This document shows, piece by piece, positions 55,817 to 64,000 of a DNA stretch of 64,000 bases (the stretch's first letter is position 1; every line of letters starts with the position of its first letter). The translations under genes were made by a program, and so were the position numbers. The stretch covers positions 124,001 to 188,000 of the forward strand of contig NZ_VOAZ01000004.1 of the NCBI RefSeq assembly GCF_008369115.1, written 5' to 3'. This stretch comes from Psychrobacter sp. ANT_WB68 (GTDB lineage Bacteria; Pseudomonadota; Gammaproteobacteria; Pseudomonadales; Moraxellaceae). The notes beneath the pieces were generated by a model. It saw nothing but the letters and a program-made list of their open reading frames with translations, was not told where the DNA came from and searched no databases.

Positions 55817-56554
55817 TTATGCTAAGTTGGTTTTCATAAACTCAAGCATATTTTCCCAGCTTTGCTTGGCAGCGGCTTCGTTATAGCCCAAATCCACCCC
55901 ATTTTTGGCTGCGCGTTCATCGGCATGTGGATTGGTGAAACCATGCTTGGCGTTGTCATAGACATCGATGGTGTAATCAACATCGGCGGCATCTAGTTCT
56001 GATTTTAAGCCCTCTATCGCCTCCATTGAGACCATTGAATCATCACGACCATGAGCAACCAATACTTTGGCTTTGAAGTTTTTATCGGCTGGTTGCTTGG
56101 GTGATGGATTACCATGGAAAGTAGCGACTGCTTTTAATGGCATGCCTTCGCGTGCCATATCAAGGACAACTTTGCCACCGAAGCAAAAGCCAATAGCGCC
56201 TAGATTATCGCCATCAACCGCCATCTGGTCGCTGAAGTCATTAAGAATCAACCGGCAGCGTGCCATCAGCATGTCTTGATCGGCAAGTACTTGCTCCATC
56301 CACATATTGGCTTGAGCGGCATCGGTAGTGAGTTTGCCTTCACCATAGACGTCCATCGCCACGGCGGCATAACCGGCTTCTGCCAAGCGCTCAACCACTG
56401 ATTTTGGATGCTCGACCACGCCCCACCATTCTGGCGCGACCAAAATACCTGCTACCGGATGATCATCTGAGGCATCTTCTGGTAGCGCAACATAGCTGAT
56501 AAGCTCGACGTTATTTTTAGTGGTACTGATTAATTCAAAAGTCTTAATTGACAT
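55817..56554 (-). CDS. Dienelactone hydrolase family protein
   Basis: A 245-residue alpha/beta hydrolase. The triad is visible: nucleophile Cys in GFCFGGKV, Asp in HGRDDSMV and His in AKHGFTNP. Other family marks are GILVAPEWWGV and AMDVYGEG. Characterised dienelactone hydrolases open lactone rings in aromatic degradation, but many family members outside catabolic clusters have no known substrate, and no catabolic genes lie nearby. AAGGA precedes the ATG. Confidence 0.88.
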   Translation of the reverse strand: MSIKTFELISTTKNNVELISYVALPEDASDDHPVAGILVAPEWWGVVEHPKSVVERLAEAGYAAVAMDVYGEGKLTTDAAQANMWMEQVLADQDMLMARCRLILNDFSDQMAVDGDNLGAIGFCFGGKVVLDMAREGMPLKAVATFHGNPSPKQPADKNFKAKVLVAHGRDDSMVSMEAIEGLKSELDAADVDYTIDVYDNAKHGFTNPHADERAAKNGVDLGYNEAAAKQSWENMLEFMKTNLA

Positions 56555-56670
56555 GTTGTTATCCTTTTTTATGTAATGAATATGATGTTATGAACAGGAT
56601 TTATCCCTATCTTTGCTCAATCCTTTTACTTACTCGTACTACCTTAACGCCCAATCTAGTCAAAAACAGC

Positions 56671-56676
56671 TATAAT
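56671..56676 (+). promoter_or_regulatory. Possible -10 for the ycgN gene
   Basis: TATAAT, 38 bp before the ATG; no good -35 at standard spacing. Confidence 0.4.
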
Positions 56677-56713
56677 ACTGTAACGCTCTTTATCAAAATG
56701 CTACGGCAACTTT

Positions 56714-57352
56714 ATGATTATCAACTTGTTAAATCAATCTGCTGCCAACTTAGACGCTGACTCCATTCAGCAGGCGAAAGCAGGTTCAAAATCAGCGTCA
56801 GAACCAATCGTGAGTCTATTTCCTGCCAGTAGTATTGACAGCGATCATGGCAATGAATCAACTGCAATCCTACGTCCGCAGTTTTGGTCACGCTTTACGC
56901 TGTCAGAATTAAACCATAGCGAATGGGAAGCAGTGTGTGATGGCTGTGGCAGTTGTTGTCTCATTAAATATATCGATGATGAGAACGTCAGCGATGACAA
57001 TAATCATGAAGCAGAAATGGTCGAGTATACCGATGTGACTTGCCAGCTAATGGATTGTGCGACGGGCTATTGCCAGCATTACGCCACGCGTCAAGAACAC
57101 GTGCCCGATTGCATCCAATTGACCATAGAAAATCTGCCGCACATGATGTGGCTGCCATCGCACTGTGCCTATAAGCGCTTATATAAAGGGCAAGGTTTGC
57201 CAAGTTGGCATTTATTATTGACTGGGGATGCGGTGGCAACGCAGCAACAAATGCGCGCCGCCAATGTTGGCGTAGCAGGGCGCTGTGTTTCTGAAACTGG
57301 TATGTCTGATGAAGAGATGGAAACGAGGGTAGTGAATTGGGTCAAGCCTTAG
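56714..57352 (+). CDS. ycgN: YcgN family cysteine-cluster protein
   Basis: A 212-residue protein with the YcgN (UPF0260) core: SEWEAVCDGCGSCCL, VTCQLMDCATGYCQHY, VPDCIQLT, NLPHMMWLPSHCAYKRL and LPSWHLLLTGD. Nine or more Cys suggest metal or Fe-S binding; the function is not established. Compared with E. coli YcgN (about 150), it has an N-terminal extension of about 55 residues that looks disordered and an inserted acidic loop after the first Cys cluster (DDENVSDDNNHEAE). No clear ribosome site, so an internal start remains possible. Confidence 0.87.
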   Translation: MIINLLNQSAANLDADSIQQAKAGSKSASEPIVSLFPASSIDSDHGNESTAILRPQFWSRFTLSELNHSEWEAVCDGCGSCCLIKYIDDENVSDDNNHEAEMVEYTDVTCQLMDCATGYCQHYATRQEHVPDCIQLTIENLPHMMWLPSHCAYKRLYKGQGLPSWHLLLTGDAVATQQQMRAANVGVAGRCVSETGMSDEEMETRVVNWVKP

Positions 57353-57397
57353 CTTATTGTTTATTTGAATAAAGTTTTATTATCCAAGGATGAGGAT

Positions 57398-58213
57398 ATG
57401 AATCAAAGTTATTTAGCAATAAGCTACTTAAAAGGCAGTCTCGTATTAGCTGCTGCTCTTTTATTAAACGGCTGCTCAAATAGCGCTCCTTTGTCCAAAA
57501 GTAGTGTTGATACAATTCAAACCATGCCTTCAAAGACTGTTTCAGCTTCTGTGATACCTGATAGGTCAGCTGCGAAACCTGTGGAGACAATGACTGTAGA
57601 TTGGCAGGAAATAGAAGCGCTGGCAGATAAGAAATATTAAGACGAGCCGTTGCCTAATTATTATTTTAATATTTTATCCGATGCAGAAAGAAATGCGGCT
57701 CCTTGGTTTTATGCGCAAGATTTTAACGTTTCTATTGAAGAGGCGCAGCGTCGATTGTTATTGCAAGGGATTAGCTCACCGCTGCTTGAAGCGATTGCAG
57801 GGTACTTAGGCGAAGCAGTGGCGGCAATTTATTATGAAAATACTGACCCAAATGAGTTTGCCATCAAGGTGACGACACTAAATACAGTTAAAGCCGTACC
57901 GTCAAAATACGTCTATCACTTTAAGCAACAGGAGTTTAAAAATTATTCATTGCCTATTTATATTCAAGCCAATAGTGATAAAACGCATAAGCAAATTTTT
58001 GCCTTACAAGAAAAAGCTTGGCCTGAGATATTAAAGCGTTATCCAGATACTCAAGGTATTGGCTTTAGTCCAATGACCAATACTATTCATGTTAGTATTT
58101 ATCGTAAAACACCTGATGAAACTGAGCGCCAACGCATAGAAACTGAATTGACCGAGCTTGTTGGCCATCTGGTGGTAGTTGAATTTATTAAAAATCGAAT
58201 AACTACGCTTTGA
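57398..58213 (+). pseudogene. Putative lipoprotein gene split by an in-frame TAA stop
   Basis: Two open frames lie in one register. The first (57398-57640, 80 codons) has AAGGA 7 nt before its ATG, a lipoprotein signal peptide with lipobox LLNGC-S (Cys about residue 27), then a disordered stretch ending LADKKY. After TAA (57638-57640) the same frame continues DEPLPNYYFNILSDAERN to 58213 (about 190 residues), with no ATG until far inside and only a TTG at 57650 lacking a good ribosome site. Together they look like one lipoprotein of about 271 residues; a single CAA, AAA or GAA to TAA change would explain it. I recognise no family. Base use is normal, so the change is recent, or a sequencing error. 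Confidence 0.65.
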
Positions 58214-58248
58214 TGGTCGATACTATTTAACTTAATGCCACCGCAATA

Positions 58249-59556
58249 CTATTCGCCAGCAGCATGAGCCACAGATTTGGCTTTTGTCTCGGCAGCCGCT
58301 TGCGAATCAGCCAATGGTGGAATAGGAATACCTTGACGAATCTGCTCAGAGAATTCGCGGCTATTTGTGACGCTGTTTCCTGCTTGATTATCAAAGCCGC
58401 GAACCTTTGAGTTGATATGAGTACGCTCGTACCACGTGTCCATTGACCAAGGCTGTCTGTTTTGCTGTGCTTCATTTAATTGGGGATTGGCGTCTAGCAT
58501 GCCAACATCGTATAGGTAGTTTGGCAGCCAACCAGATACCCAAATTCGATAATCCCACGGCAAACGATCGCCACTGACAATACGTGCCATATAAAAAATA
58601 ATATTGGTACAGTTGCTCATTAACGTATTGTACCAAGCTGGCTTGGCATTCAATTCATCGGCAGCCGTTAAATAAGACTCGAATAACGATTTGACCTCAT
58701 GCTGCTGTAGGTTGCTGACCGGAAACAGATAAACTTGCTCACCGCGCGCATTAGTACGCGTGTAGATAATATCGCGCTCTTCTGCGGCAATTAGGCTTAA
58801 TTCGAAACGTCTAAAAAACCCTGCCAGTGCCGAAAACGATTCGCCATTTTCTTTACGAATCTCAAACGAGAAGGCGAGCGGTCTATCATCTTCAAAGCGA
58901 AAACTGACCAAGGTATGGGCAATCAGTGGACCCATCCAATAAGAGTTGGTGACATCGATGCCAGATAATTTCGACATATCAATGGTGCGCGTGTCCCAAT
59001 GCTCAGTCGCTTCCTTGTCAGTATGCCAGTCAAAGTTACGTACATTGGTTAACGTCACTAAGTCAGGATTAATGGCATCGCGCTCATAAGTAACCCGTTG
59101 ACTGACCTCAGGCATCCAGTCGCGATCTTGCTCGGGCTCGATAGACATAAACCAGCCAAGACCGACAAACCAAATAGCCGCGTATAAACCCATTAACCAT
59201 TTGCTTGCTGTTTTTCTGCTTGTGTTTTGGGCGTTAGTGATTGATTGACTGGTCAATTGCTGATGATTCAAACGTTTAGCGGTTTTTGGCCAATAGCGGC
59301 TACCAAGCAGGGTTGCTAGTACGCCAACAATGACGATAGTTGCCAGCCACGTTATGAACGAGCGCACGCCAAATTGATACCAAAGCGCCATTAATAGCCA
59401 AATAGCGGATAGCAACAACGTAGTAACGATTAAAAACTGCACAATGTAATGTCGCCATGTCAGTTTTTGCGGGTTGCTATAAGCTGCACCATTCTCTGAG
59501 CGATGGCTGTTTGAGAGCGGCATAAGCAGGCGAGAGAAAAACGAGCGTAGTGACAT
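58249..59556 (-). CDS. DUF4105 domain membrane protein
   Basis: A 435-residue protein with three membrane segments in the first 150 residues (FLIVTTLLLSAIWLLMALWY, ITWLATIVIVGVLATLLG, WLMGLYAAIWFVGLGWF) and a large periplasmic domain. That domain has the DUF4105 pattern: VRNFDW, HTLVSFRFEDDRPLAFSFEIRKE, YNTLMSNCTNI with the conserved Asn-Cys-Thr, and DRLPWDYR. The Cys in the NCTN motif suggests a papain-like fold, inferred from memory of the family. I chose the ATG at 59556 (MSLRSFFSRLL) over the frame start at 59616. It converges closely on the split lipoprotein gene (35 bp). Confidence 0.8.
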   Translation of the reverse strand: MSLRSFFSRLLMPLSNSHRSENGAAYSNPQKLTWRHYIVQFLIVTTLLLSAIWLLMALWYQFGVRSFITWLATIVIVGVLATLLGSRYWPKTAKRLNHQQLTSQSITNAQNTSRKTASKWLMGLYAAIWFVGLGWFMSIEPEQDRDWMPEVSQRVTYERDAINPDLVTLTNVRNFDWHTDKEATEHWDTRTIDMSKLSGIDVTNSYWMGPLIAHTLVSFRFEDDRPLAFSFEIRKENGESFSALAGFFRRFELSLIAAEERDIIYTRTNARGEQVYLFPVSNLQQHEVKSLFESYLTAADELNAKPAWYNTLMSNCTNIIFYMARIVSGDRLPWDYRIWVSGWLPNYLYDVGMLDANPQLNEAQQNRQPWSMDTWYERTHINSKVRGFDNQAGNSVTNSREFSEQIRQGIPIPPLADSQAAAETKAKSVAHAAGE

Positions 59557-59781
59557 AGTGTTTGTTATTGATGTATAAAGGCTTTGACCATAGCAAAGTT
59601 TATAACACACTGACAATACAATTTGCGTGAATTTGTCGTTGAATGTCAGTAAGCCTTGCGCTAAAGTGAGACACGTTAAACTGGTCTATTTATATTTATT
59701 ATTTAATCCCCATTTACTTTTTTTATGATTTTAAATGACAGTAACTATTGCTATTAACTAAAGAGGTTAAATCACATTACC

Positions 59782-60681
59782 ATGTCTGACGACACTCCCA
59801 GCCCGAGTAGTTGGTCGATGCGCGGCTTAAAACGCTGGCTATCGACCGCCCCCGAAACCCGTGATGAACTGATTCGTTTGGTACAGGATTCGCGTCAATT
59901 CCTAGAGCCTGATACCGTGGATATGCTCGAAGGTGTGTTAGATCTGCCTGCGACCCAAGTTCGTGAAATCATGACCCCACGCCCGCAAGTTATTGGGCTG
60001 CACGAAAGTACTGGTCTTGCTGAAGTGATGGACATCATTCTTGAGACCACGCACTCTCGCTATCCGGTATTCGATAGCCAAGATGATGACGCGGTTATCG
60101 GTATCTTATTGGCGAAAGATTTGATTCCCATCCTCGTGCACATGGTGCGAAACCAAGAAGACAAAATCGATAGCAAGCGTTTAAGAGACCTTGTGCGTCA
60201 GCCACTGTATATCAGTGAGACGGCACGCTCTGATACTTTGCTACGCTCATTGCAGCGCACCCAAGTGCATATGGCGATTGTCGTCGATGAGTTTGGTAAC
60301 TTTGGCGGTGTGGTGACCATGGAGGATTTACTCGAAGAAATTGTTGGTGATATCGTTGATGAACATGATGACTTCGATGAAGACAGTGATATCAATAATA
60401 TCGTCGCTGACCCTGAAAAGCCAAATACGTGGCGCGTGCAAGCGTCGACTATGATTGAAGACTGTAATGATGAGCTTGGCAGTCGCTTTGATGATACCGA
60501 TGTCGATACGATGGGCGGTTTGGTCATGCACGCACTTGGCTACGTTGGTGATTTAGAGGGTGAAAGCGTGGTGATAGATGATTGGCAAATCACCATTACT
60601 GATGTCGAAGGACGCTTTATTCAAAACTTGGAGCTGACCAAAATAAATGCCAACCAGCAGATATTGATAGGTAGCCATTAA
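59782..60681 (+). CDS. corC: CorC-like protein with CBS pair (YbeX)
   Basis: A 299-residue cytoplasmic protein with two CBS domains (about 65-190; VREIMTPRPQVIGL ... MAIVVDEFGNFGGVVTMEDLLEEIVGDI by pattern) and a C-terminal CorC/HlyC domain (about 205-290; RVQASTMIEDCNDELG, TMGGLVMHALGYVG). E. coli CorC (YbeX) is tied to Mg/Co efflux and recently to ribosome metabolism; its mechanism is unsettled. It precedes lnt as in E. coli, but a strong terminator lies between them here, and ybeZ-ybeY are not upstream. Confidence 0.92.
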   Translation: MSDDTPSPSSWSMRGLKRWLSTAPETRDELIRLVQDSRQFLEPDTVDMLEGVLDLPATQVREIMTPRPQVIGLHESTGLAEVMDIILETTHSRYPVFDSQDDDAVIGILLAKDLIPILVHMVRNQEDKIDSKRLRDLVRQPLYISETARSDTLLRSLQRTQVHMAIVVDEFGNFGGVVTMEDLLEEIVGDIVDEHDDFDEDSDINNIVADPEKPNTWRVQASTMIEDCNDELGSRFDDTDVDTMGGLVMHALGYVGDLEGESVVIDDWQITITDVEGRFIQNLELTKINANQQILIGSH

Positions 60682-61003
60682 TTGATCACTGATCTGCCGT
60701 TCATTTATCATTGACGTTATAACAGTGACGTTGCAAATGGACATCGGTTTATTGACCACAGATGAATCAAAGCTTAAGCACAGAAAAAAACACGATTGCG
60801 ATCGTGTTTTTTTACTTTTAAAACGGGTGTTTTGCAACGCAAATTTACCCATTGAAGGGTACAGACTGGTATCATGAGCAGGTTTAATTTTGAGCGCTGT
60901 CTTTATTGTCATATGGATGGCTATCAATTAAGCCCTAACTGAATCTCTCAGGGTCAACATTTAAGTTTTAAATTATTGAATAATAAGGTTTTGGATAACT
61001 GCT
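60682..61003. other. Gap between corC and lnt
   Basis: Holds the corC terminator (60784-60813) and then about 190 bp that should contain an lnt promoter; none is clear. Confidence 0.5.
60784..60813 (+). terminator. Terminator after corC
   Basis: AAAAAAACACGAT (60784-60796), loop TGCG, ATCGTGTTTTTTT (60801-60813): a perfect 13-bp stem with a T run. Confidence 0.88.
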
Positions 61004-62578
61004 ATGCGTCTGTCTACTGTTGATTTGCAAAAACGTCTGAACCCCGATAAGCCAAAGGGCTTACCTATGGTGCTGACTATATTGATTGCGTTGCTGGCAG
61101 GGGCGGTATTTATCTTTGCGCTCGCACCGTATGGTTTTTGGCCAGTCGCCTTGGTGTCGCCTGCTATTTTATACGCCCTATTAATGCCGCAGATGAGCGG
61201 CAAGCGAGCGTTTGTCATTGGTCAGGCTTATGGCACTGGATTATGGTGCGTGGGGGCATTTTGGCTTTATACCTCTATCCATGTTTATGGCGACACGCCC
61301 GTATGGCTAGCACTGATTATGATTGCGCTGATGAGTCTGGGCATGGGGGTATTCCATGGCTTTTTAGCGCTGGTTTTTAATCGGGTGGTCGGCAAGCAGC
61401 CGCTGTCGTTTGCAGCGCTTTGGGTATTACAAGAATGGATGAAAACTTGGTTGTTTACGGGTTTCCCGTGGTTATTTGTCGGCTATGCGTTTACTGAGCA
61501 GTATTGGCTGTCGTCATTAGCGCCTGTCGCTGGTGTGTTTGCTGTCTCTTTCGTTGCTGTATTATTGGCAGCAAGTTTGGTCGAGCTCCTCCGTCGCCGC
61601 GGCGGTTATATGATTCCTACTATCGCCTTACTGGTGATTAGTTGCGCATTATGGTTGATAAATCCACAATGGACGAAACCAAAAGGTACGCCTGACTTGT
61701 CGGTGTCATTAATCCAAGGCAATATTCCGCAAGATTTAAAGTGGCTGACCGAGTATCAAATAGAAACACTAAAAATTTATGCCACGCTGACGAGTACCGA
61801 GTGGGGACGTGACATTGTCTTATGGCCTGAGTCATCGATTCCGATGTTCCAAACTGAAGCGGTTGGTTTTATCACTGAAATGGTAAAAATGGCGAAAGAG
61901 ACCAATACCACTTGGGTGACGGGCATTCCTTATAAGGATGAAGCGGCTTTTGATGCTAAGACCGATAAATACCCACCCTTTTATAATAGTGTGATTGCTT
62001 TAGGCGCGGATGCCGAAGGACTGTATAAAAAGCAGCGCTTAGTACCCTTTGGTGAGTATATTCCCTTTGAAGGAATGTTAGATATTCTACCCAATCTAGC
62101 GGGTAGCCAAGATATCATGAGCTACAGTCGCGGTAGTGACAATCAATCGCCACTGCGGGTACGCGGTCATAATTTGGGCGCGGCAGTATGCTATGAAGTC
62201 GCTTATCCTGATACTACTCGTAAGAATGCCATAAATACTGACTTTTTATTAACCATCTCGAACGATGCGTGGTTTGGTACGTCAGCAGGTCCGCTACAGC
62301 ATTTGCAAATGGTGCAAATGCGCGCGCTTGAAAATGGTCGCTGGTTTATGCGTGCGACCAATACGGGTGTTACGGCTATTATTGACCACAAAGGTCGTAT
62401 CGTGAAACGTGCCCCACAGTTTGAGCGCACGGTATTACGTGGTGACATTCAAGCACGTGTTGGTAACACGCCCTTTATGAATTTTGGTAATTATCCTATT
62501 TTAATCATCATTACGCTTCTATTATTATTAAGCTATCTTGGCAAGCGCGCAACGCCTCGAACCCGTGTGCTTGACTAA
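61004..62578 (+). CDS. lnt: Apolipoprotein N-acyltransferase
   Basis: Adds the third acyl chain to lipoproteins in the inner membrane. The 524-residue protein has about six N-terminal helices and a periplasmic nitrilase-like domain (about 230-490) with the Glu-Lys-Cys triad: Glu in LWPESSIPM, Lys in GLYKKQRLVPFGEYIPF and Cys in AAVCYEVAYP. SNDAWFGTSAGPLQHLQMVQMRALENGRW (by pattern) is also diagnostic. A final membrane helix closes it. Together with lgt at 14 kb it accounts for two of the three lipoprotein-maturation enzymes; lspA is not in the window. Confidence 0.97.
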   Translation: MRLSTVDLQKRLNPDKPKGLPMVLTILIALLAGAVFIFALAPYGFWPVALVSPAILYALLMPQMSGKRAFVIGQAYGTGLWCVGAFWLYTSIHVYGDTPVWLALIMIALMSLGMGVFHGFLALVFNRVVGKQPLSFAALWVLQEWMKTWLFTGFPWLFVGYAFTEQYWLSSLAPVAGVFAVSFVAVLLAASLVELLRRRGGYMIPTIALLVISCALWLINPQWTKPKGTPDLSVSLIQGNIPQDLKWLTEYQIETLKIYATLTSTEWGRDIVLWPESSIPMFQTEAVGFITEMVKMAKETNTTWVTGIPYKDEAAFDAKTDKYPPFYNSVIALGADAEGLYKKQRLVPFGEYIPFEGMLDILPNLAGSQDIMSYSRGSDNQSPLRVRGHNLGAAVCYEVAYPDTTRKNAINTDFLLTISNDAWFGTSAGPLQHLQMVQMRALENGRWFMRATNTGVTAIIDHKGRIVKRAPQFERTVLRGDIQARVGNTPFMNFGNYPILIIITLLLLLSYLGKRATPRTRVLD

Positions 62579-62620
62579 TGAACCAACGAATACACCATGG
62601 CTATCGCAGTTTTTGATAAT

Positions 62621-62646
62621 AAAACCTTTAAATAGTTAAGGGTTTT
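62621..62646 (+). terminator. Weak terminator after lnt
   Basis: AAAACCTTTAA (62621-62631), loop ATAG, TTAAGGGTTTT (62636-62646), one T-G pair. The T run is short and it abuts the -35 of the next gene. Confidence 0.5.
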
Positions 62647-62674
62647 AACAAATCGATATAAATTACGATATAAT
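62645..62674 (+). promoter_or_regulatory. Promoter for the alanine-rich membrane protein
   Basis: TTAACA (62645-62650) and TATAAT (62669-62674), spacer 18 bp: 5 of 6 and 6 of 6 consensus bases. About 40 bp before the ATG. Confidence 0.65.
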
Positions 62675-62714
62675 AGATCAATATTTTAAATATTTTGTGC
62701 AAGGTGGATAAGGT

Positions 62715-63146
62715 ATGTCAGAACATATTGTCGAAAACAACCCTAAAAAAGAGTTCTTGTTTGCTTTAGGCGGTGTTGCCTTATTTTTAGGTATCGTCCT
62801 ATTGATTGGTATTTCTGGTTTCTTGCGTCCAGCGGGTGAGCATATCACTGTTGAGACGACCGAAGCATCGGCCGCTGCGGAAACAGAAGCGACTGCTAAA
62901 GAAGCTGCGCCAGCCCAAACAGCTACCGCGCCAGTAGCAGAGACGGATACAGCAGCAACGACCGCTACTCCTCCAGCAGATGCCGCAGTAACGCCAGCAG
63001 CAGATGCTGACAGTGCAGTGGTTAGTGCCGAAGCTGGTACCGCTACTGCTGAAGGCACTGTTAGCCAAGCAGCTGTAGCTGATGCCGACTTGGCAGCGGA
63101 ACAAGCAGACGCTGGTACGACTGAAAAAGCTGCGACTGCACAATAA
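62715..63146 (+). CDS. Alanine-rich single-span membrane protein, unknown function
   Basis: A 143-residue protein: a charged N-terminus (MSEHIVENNPKKEF), one membrane helix (LFALGGVALFLGIVLLIGISGFL, about 15-37), then about 105 residues nearly all Ala, Thr, Glu, Asp, Pro and Val, with no Cys or aromatic residue. The tail resembles periplasmic spacer or wall-spanning segments. AAGGTGG lies 8 nt upstream of the ATG, and a strong promoter and terminator bracket it, so it is a well-expressed single gene. I recognise no family. Confidence 0.75.
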   Translation: MSEHIVENNPKKEFLFALGGVALFLGIVLLIGISGFLRPAGEHITVETTEASAAAETEATAKEAAPAQTATAPVAETDTAATTATPPADAAVTPAADADSAVVSAEAGTATAEGTVSQAAVADADLAAEQADAGTTEKAATAQ

Positions 63147-63479
63147 TCTCACTATTTAATATAGTGTGATTTAGATGCTTGTATTTAAATACACGGCTAT
63201 TTAATTTTTAAAAATAGCCATGTATCTTATAATGACGATCTATCTTGTCATATTGATTAGATAAAAATGTTGTGACGATTCTTTGATTTATAAGCTAAAA
63301 ATAAAAACCTGCGCTTAGGTATCTGAGCGCAGGTTTTTTTATGGGTATTTGTGTAATTATTGAACCATTTTTTCTTTACTTGATTATAGGCAAGTGAAAC
63401 AATATTGCCCCTAAATGACCGCTTAGCAGAATAATTAGGGGTTTGTCGTCATTACAGTGGTCTTTACAGGAATAAATTT
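63147..63479. other. Gap before the peptide transporter gene
   Basis: Contains the terminator at 63303-63338 and then about 140 bp upstream of the transporter, without a clear promoter. Confidence 0.45.
63303..63338 (+). terminator. Terminator after the alanine-rich protein gene
   Basis: AAAAACCTGCGCT (63303-63315) pairs with AGCGCAGGTTTTT (63326-63338), with an inner short stem and loop GTAT. Confidence 0.88.
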
Positions 63480-64000
63480 ATGAGCAGAGACTCACAATCG
63501 AACGCTAGTACTGCTGAATTAGAAGCATTGGACAATGGCTTTATGGGGCATCCTAAACCATTAAGCCCGTTGTTTTTCACAGAGATGTGGGAGCGTTTTT
63601 CTTATTATAGTATTCGTCCATTATTAGTACTCTTCATGGTGGCGACGGTTGGCAGTGGCGGTTTTGGCTTCGATGAAGCCACAGCTTCCTCTATCTATGG
63701 TATTTTTGCCGGTTCATTATATTTGGCGGCAGTACCGGGTGGTTGGTTGGCTGACAACTGGCTTGGTCAAGAGCGGGCACTTTGGTGGGGCAGTATTATT
63801 ATTGCACTTGGACATTTATGCATTGCTTTGTCAGCCGTATTTGGCATGGTGCTATTCTTTGTCGGTTTGATGTTTATCGTTATCGGGTCAGGATTGTTTA
63901 AGACCTGTATTACGGTCATGGTCGGAGCTTTATATCCCGAATCAGACAATCGCCGTGACGCAGGATTTACCTTATTTTATATGGGTATCAATATCGGCGC
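63480..64000 (+). CDS. POT-family proton-dependent peptide transporter (3' end outside window)
   Basis: The first 173 codons of a major-facilitator transporter; the frame is still open at the window edge. The proton-coupling POT motif E-x-x-E-R-F is in FFTEMWERFSYYSIRPLL at the start of helix 1, and the conserved helix 2-3 segment reads YGIFAGSLYLAAVPGGWLADNWLGQERA. Helix 5 starts at GFTLFYMGINIG, another POT signature. Bacterial members take up di- and tripeptides with protons. A polar N-terminus of about 27 residues precedes helix 1. The start at 63480 has an AGGA-like site about 10 nt upstream. Confidence 0.9.
   Translation, partial: MSRDSQSNASTAELEALDNGFMGHPKPLSPLFFTEMWERFSYYSIRPLLVLFMVATVGSGGFGFDEATASSIYGIFAGSLYLAAVPGGWLADNWLGQERALWWGSIIIALGHLCIALSAVFGMVLFFVGLMFIVIGSGLFKTCITVMVGALYPESDNRRDAGFTLFYMGINIG

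Overview
The window is an ordinary-looking stretch of a gammaproteobacterial chromosome. Gene content, protein sequence and order (BfmR/BfmS-like regulators, a hisIE-tatABC block, an AlmA-like monooxygenase, a DUF3360 transporter, AT-rich intergenic DNA and coding DNA in the low-to-mid 40s % GC by eye) point to the Moraxellaceae, most likely Psychrobacter. This assignment is from recall of protein families, not from a search. I see no rRNA, tRNA, CRISPR array, insertion sequence, integrase or prophage.

Layout. 1-4.5 kb: the end of a response regulator, its sensor kinase, a tiny membrane protein, and an EnvZ-like kinase with no regulator beside it. 4.9-7.5 kb: rpsP-rimM-trmD-rplS translation block. 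7.7-12.2 kb: DUF4442 protein, DUF3360 transporter, uvrC. 12.3-14.8 kb: lgt-thyA-folA operon on the minus strand. 14.9-18.8 kb: a secreted DUF4139 protein, an NRDE-family protein, a zinc alcohol dehydrogenase. 18.9-23.5 kb: rppH, an OsmC-like protein, a MAPEG protein, dusC and an SF1 helicase. 23.7-26.7 kb: hisIE-tatA-tatB-tatC on the minus strand. 27.3-32.5 kb: rpmI-rplT and pheS-pheT-ihfA. 32.7-37.5 kb: two small lipoproteins, a neutral zinc metallopeptidase, trxA and rho. 37.9-41.4 kb: an RluA-family pseudouridine synthase, an AlmA-like monooxygenase and a hydroxyacid dehydrogenase. 41.6-45.0 kb: a dCACHE-type sensor kinase with a tandem-receiver response regulator. 45.7-52.4 kb: rapA, tesB, mutY and an RbgA/YlqF GTPase. 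52.5-59.6 kb: a very large DUF2339 membrane protein, a dienelactone-hydrolase-like enzyme, YcgN, a lipoprotein gene split by an in-frame stop, and a DUF4105 membrane protein. 59.8-64 kb: corC-lnt, an alanine-rich membrane protein, and the start of a POT-family peptide transporter that runs off the window.

The genes group into translation (S16, L19, L20, L35, RimM, TrmD, PheST, DusC, RluA-like), genome maintenance (UvrC, MutY, IHF-alpha, SF1 helicase), transcription (Rho, RapA), envelope biogenesis (Lgt, Lnt, TatABC, lipoproteins) and signal transduction (three kinases). Several open frames begin too early; starts were moved using Shine-Dalgarno spacing and family length.

I did not find an undescribed multi-gene system. 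The best second-look items are the split lipoprotein gene at 57.4-58.2 kb, the partnerless EnvZ-like kinase, an infC-less rpmI-rplT operon with a structured leader, the long rho leader behind a near-consensus promoter, the long TatB tail, a 34-bp perfect palindrome after ihfA, and a palindrome lying on the putative helicase promoter.
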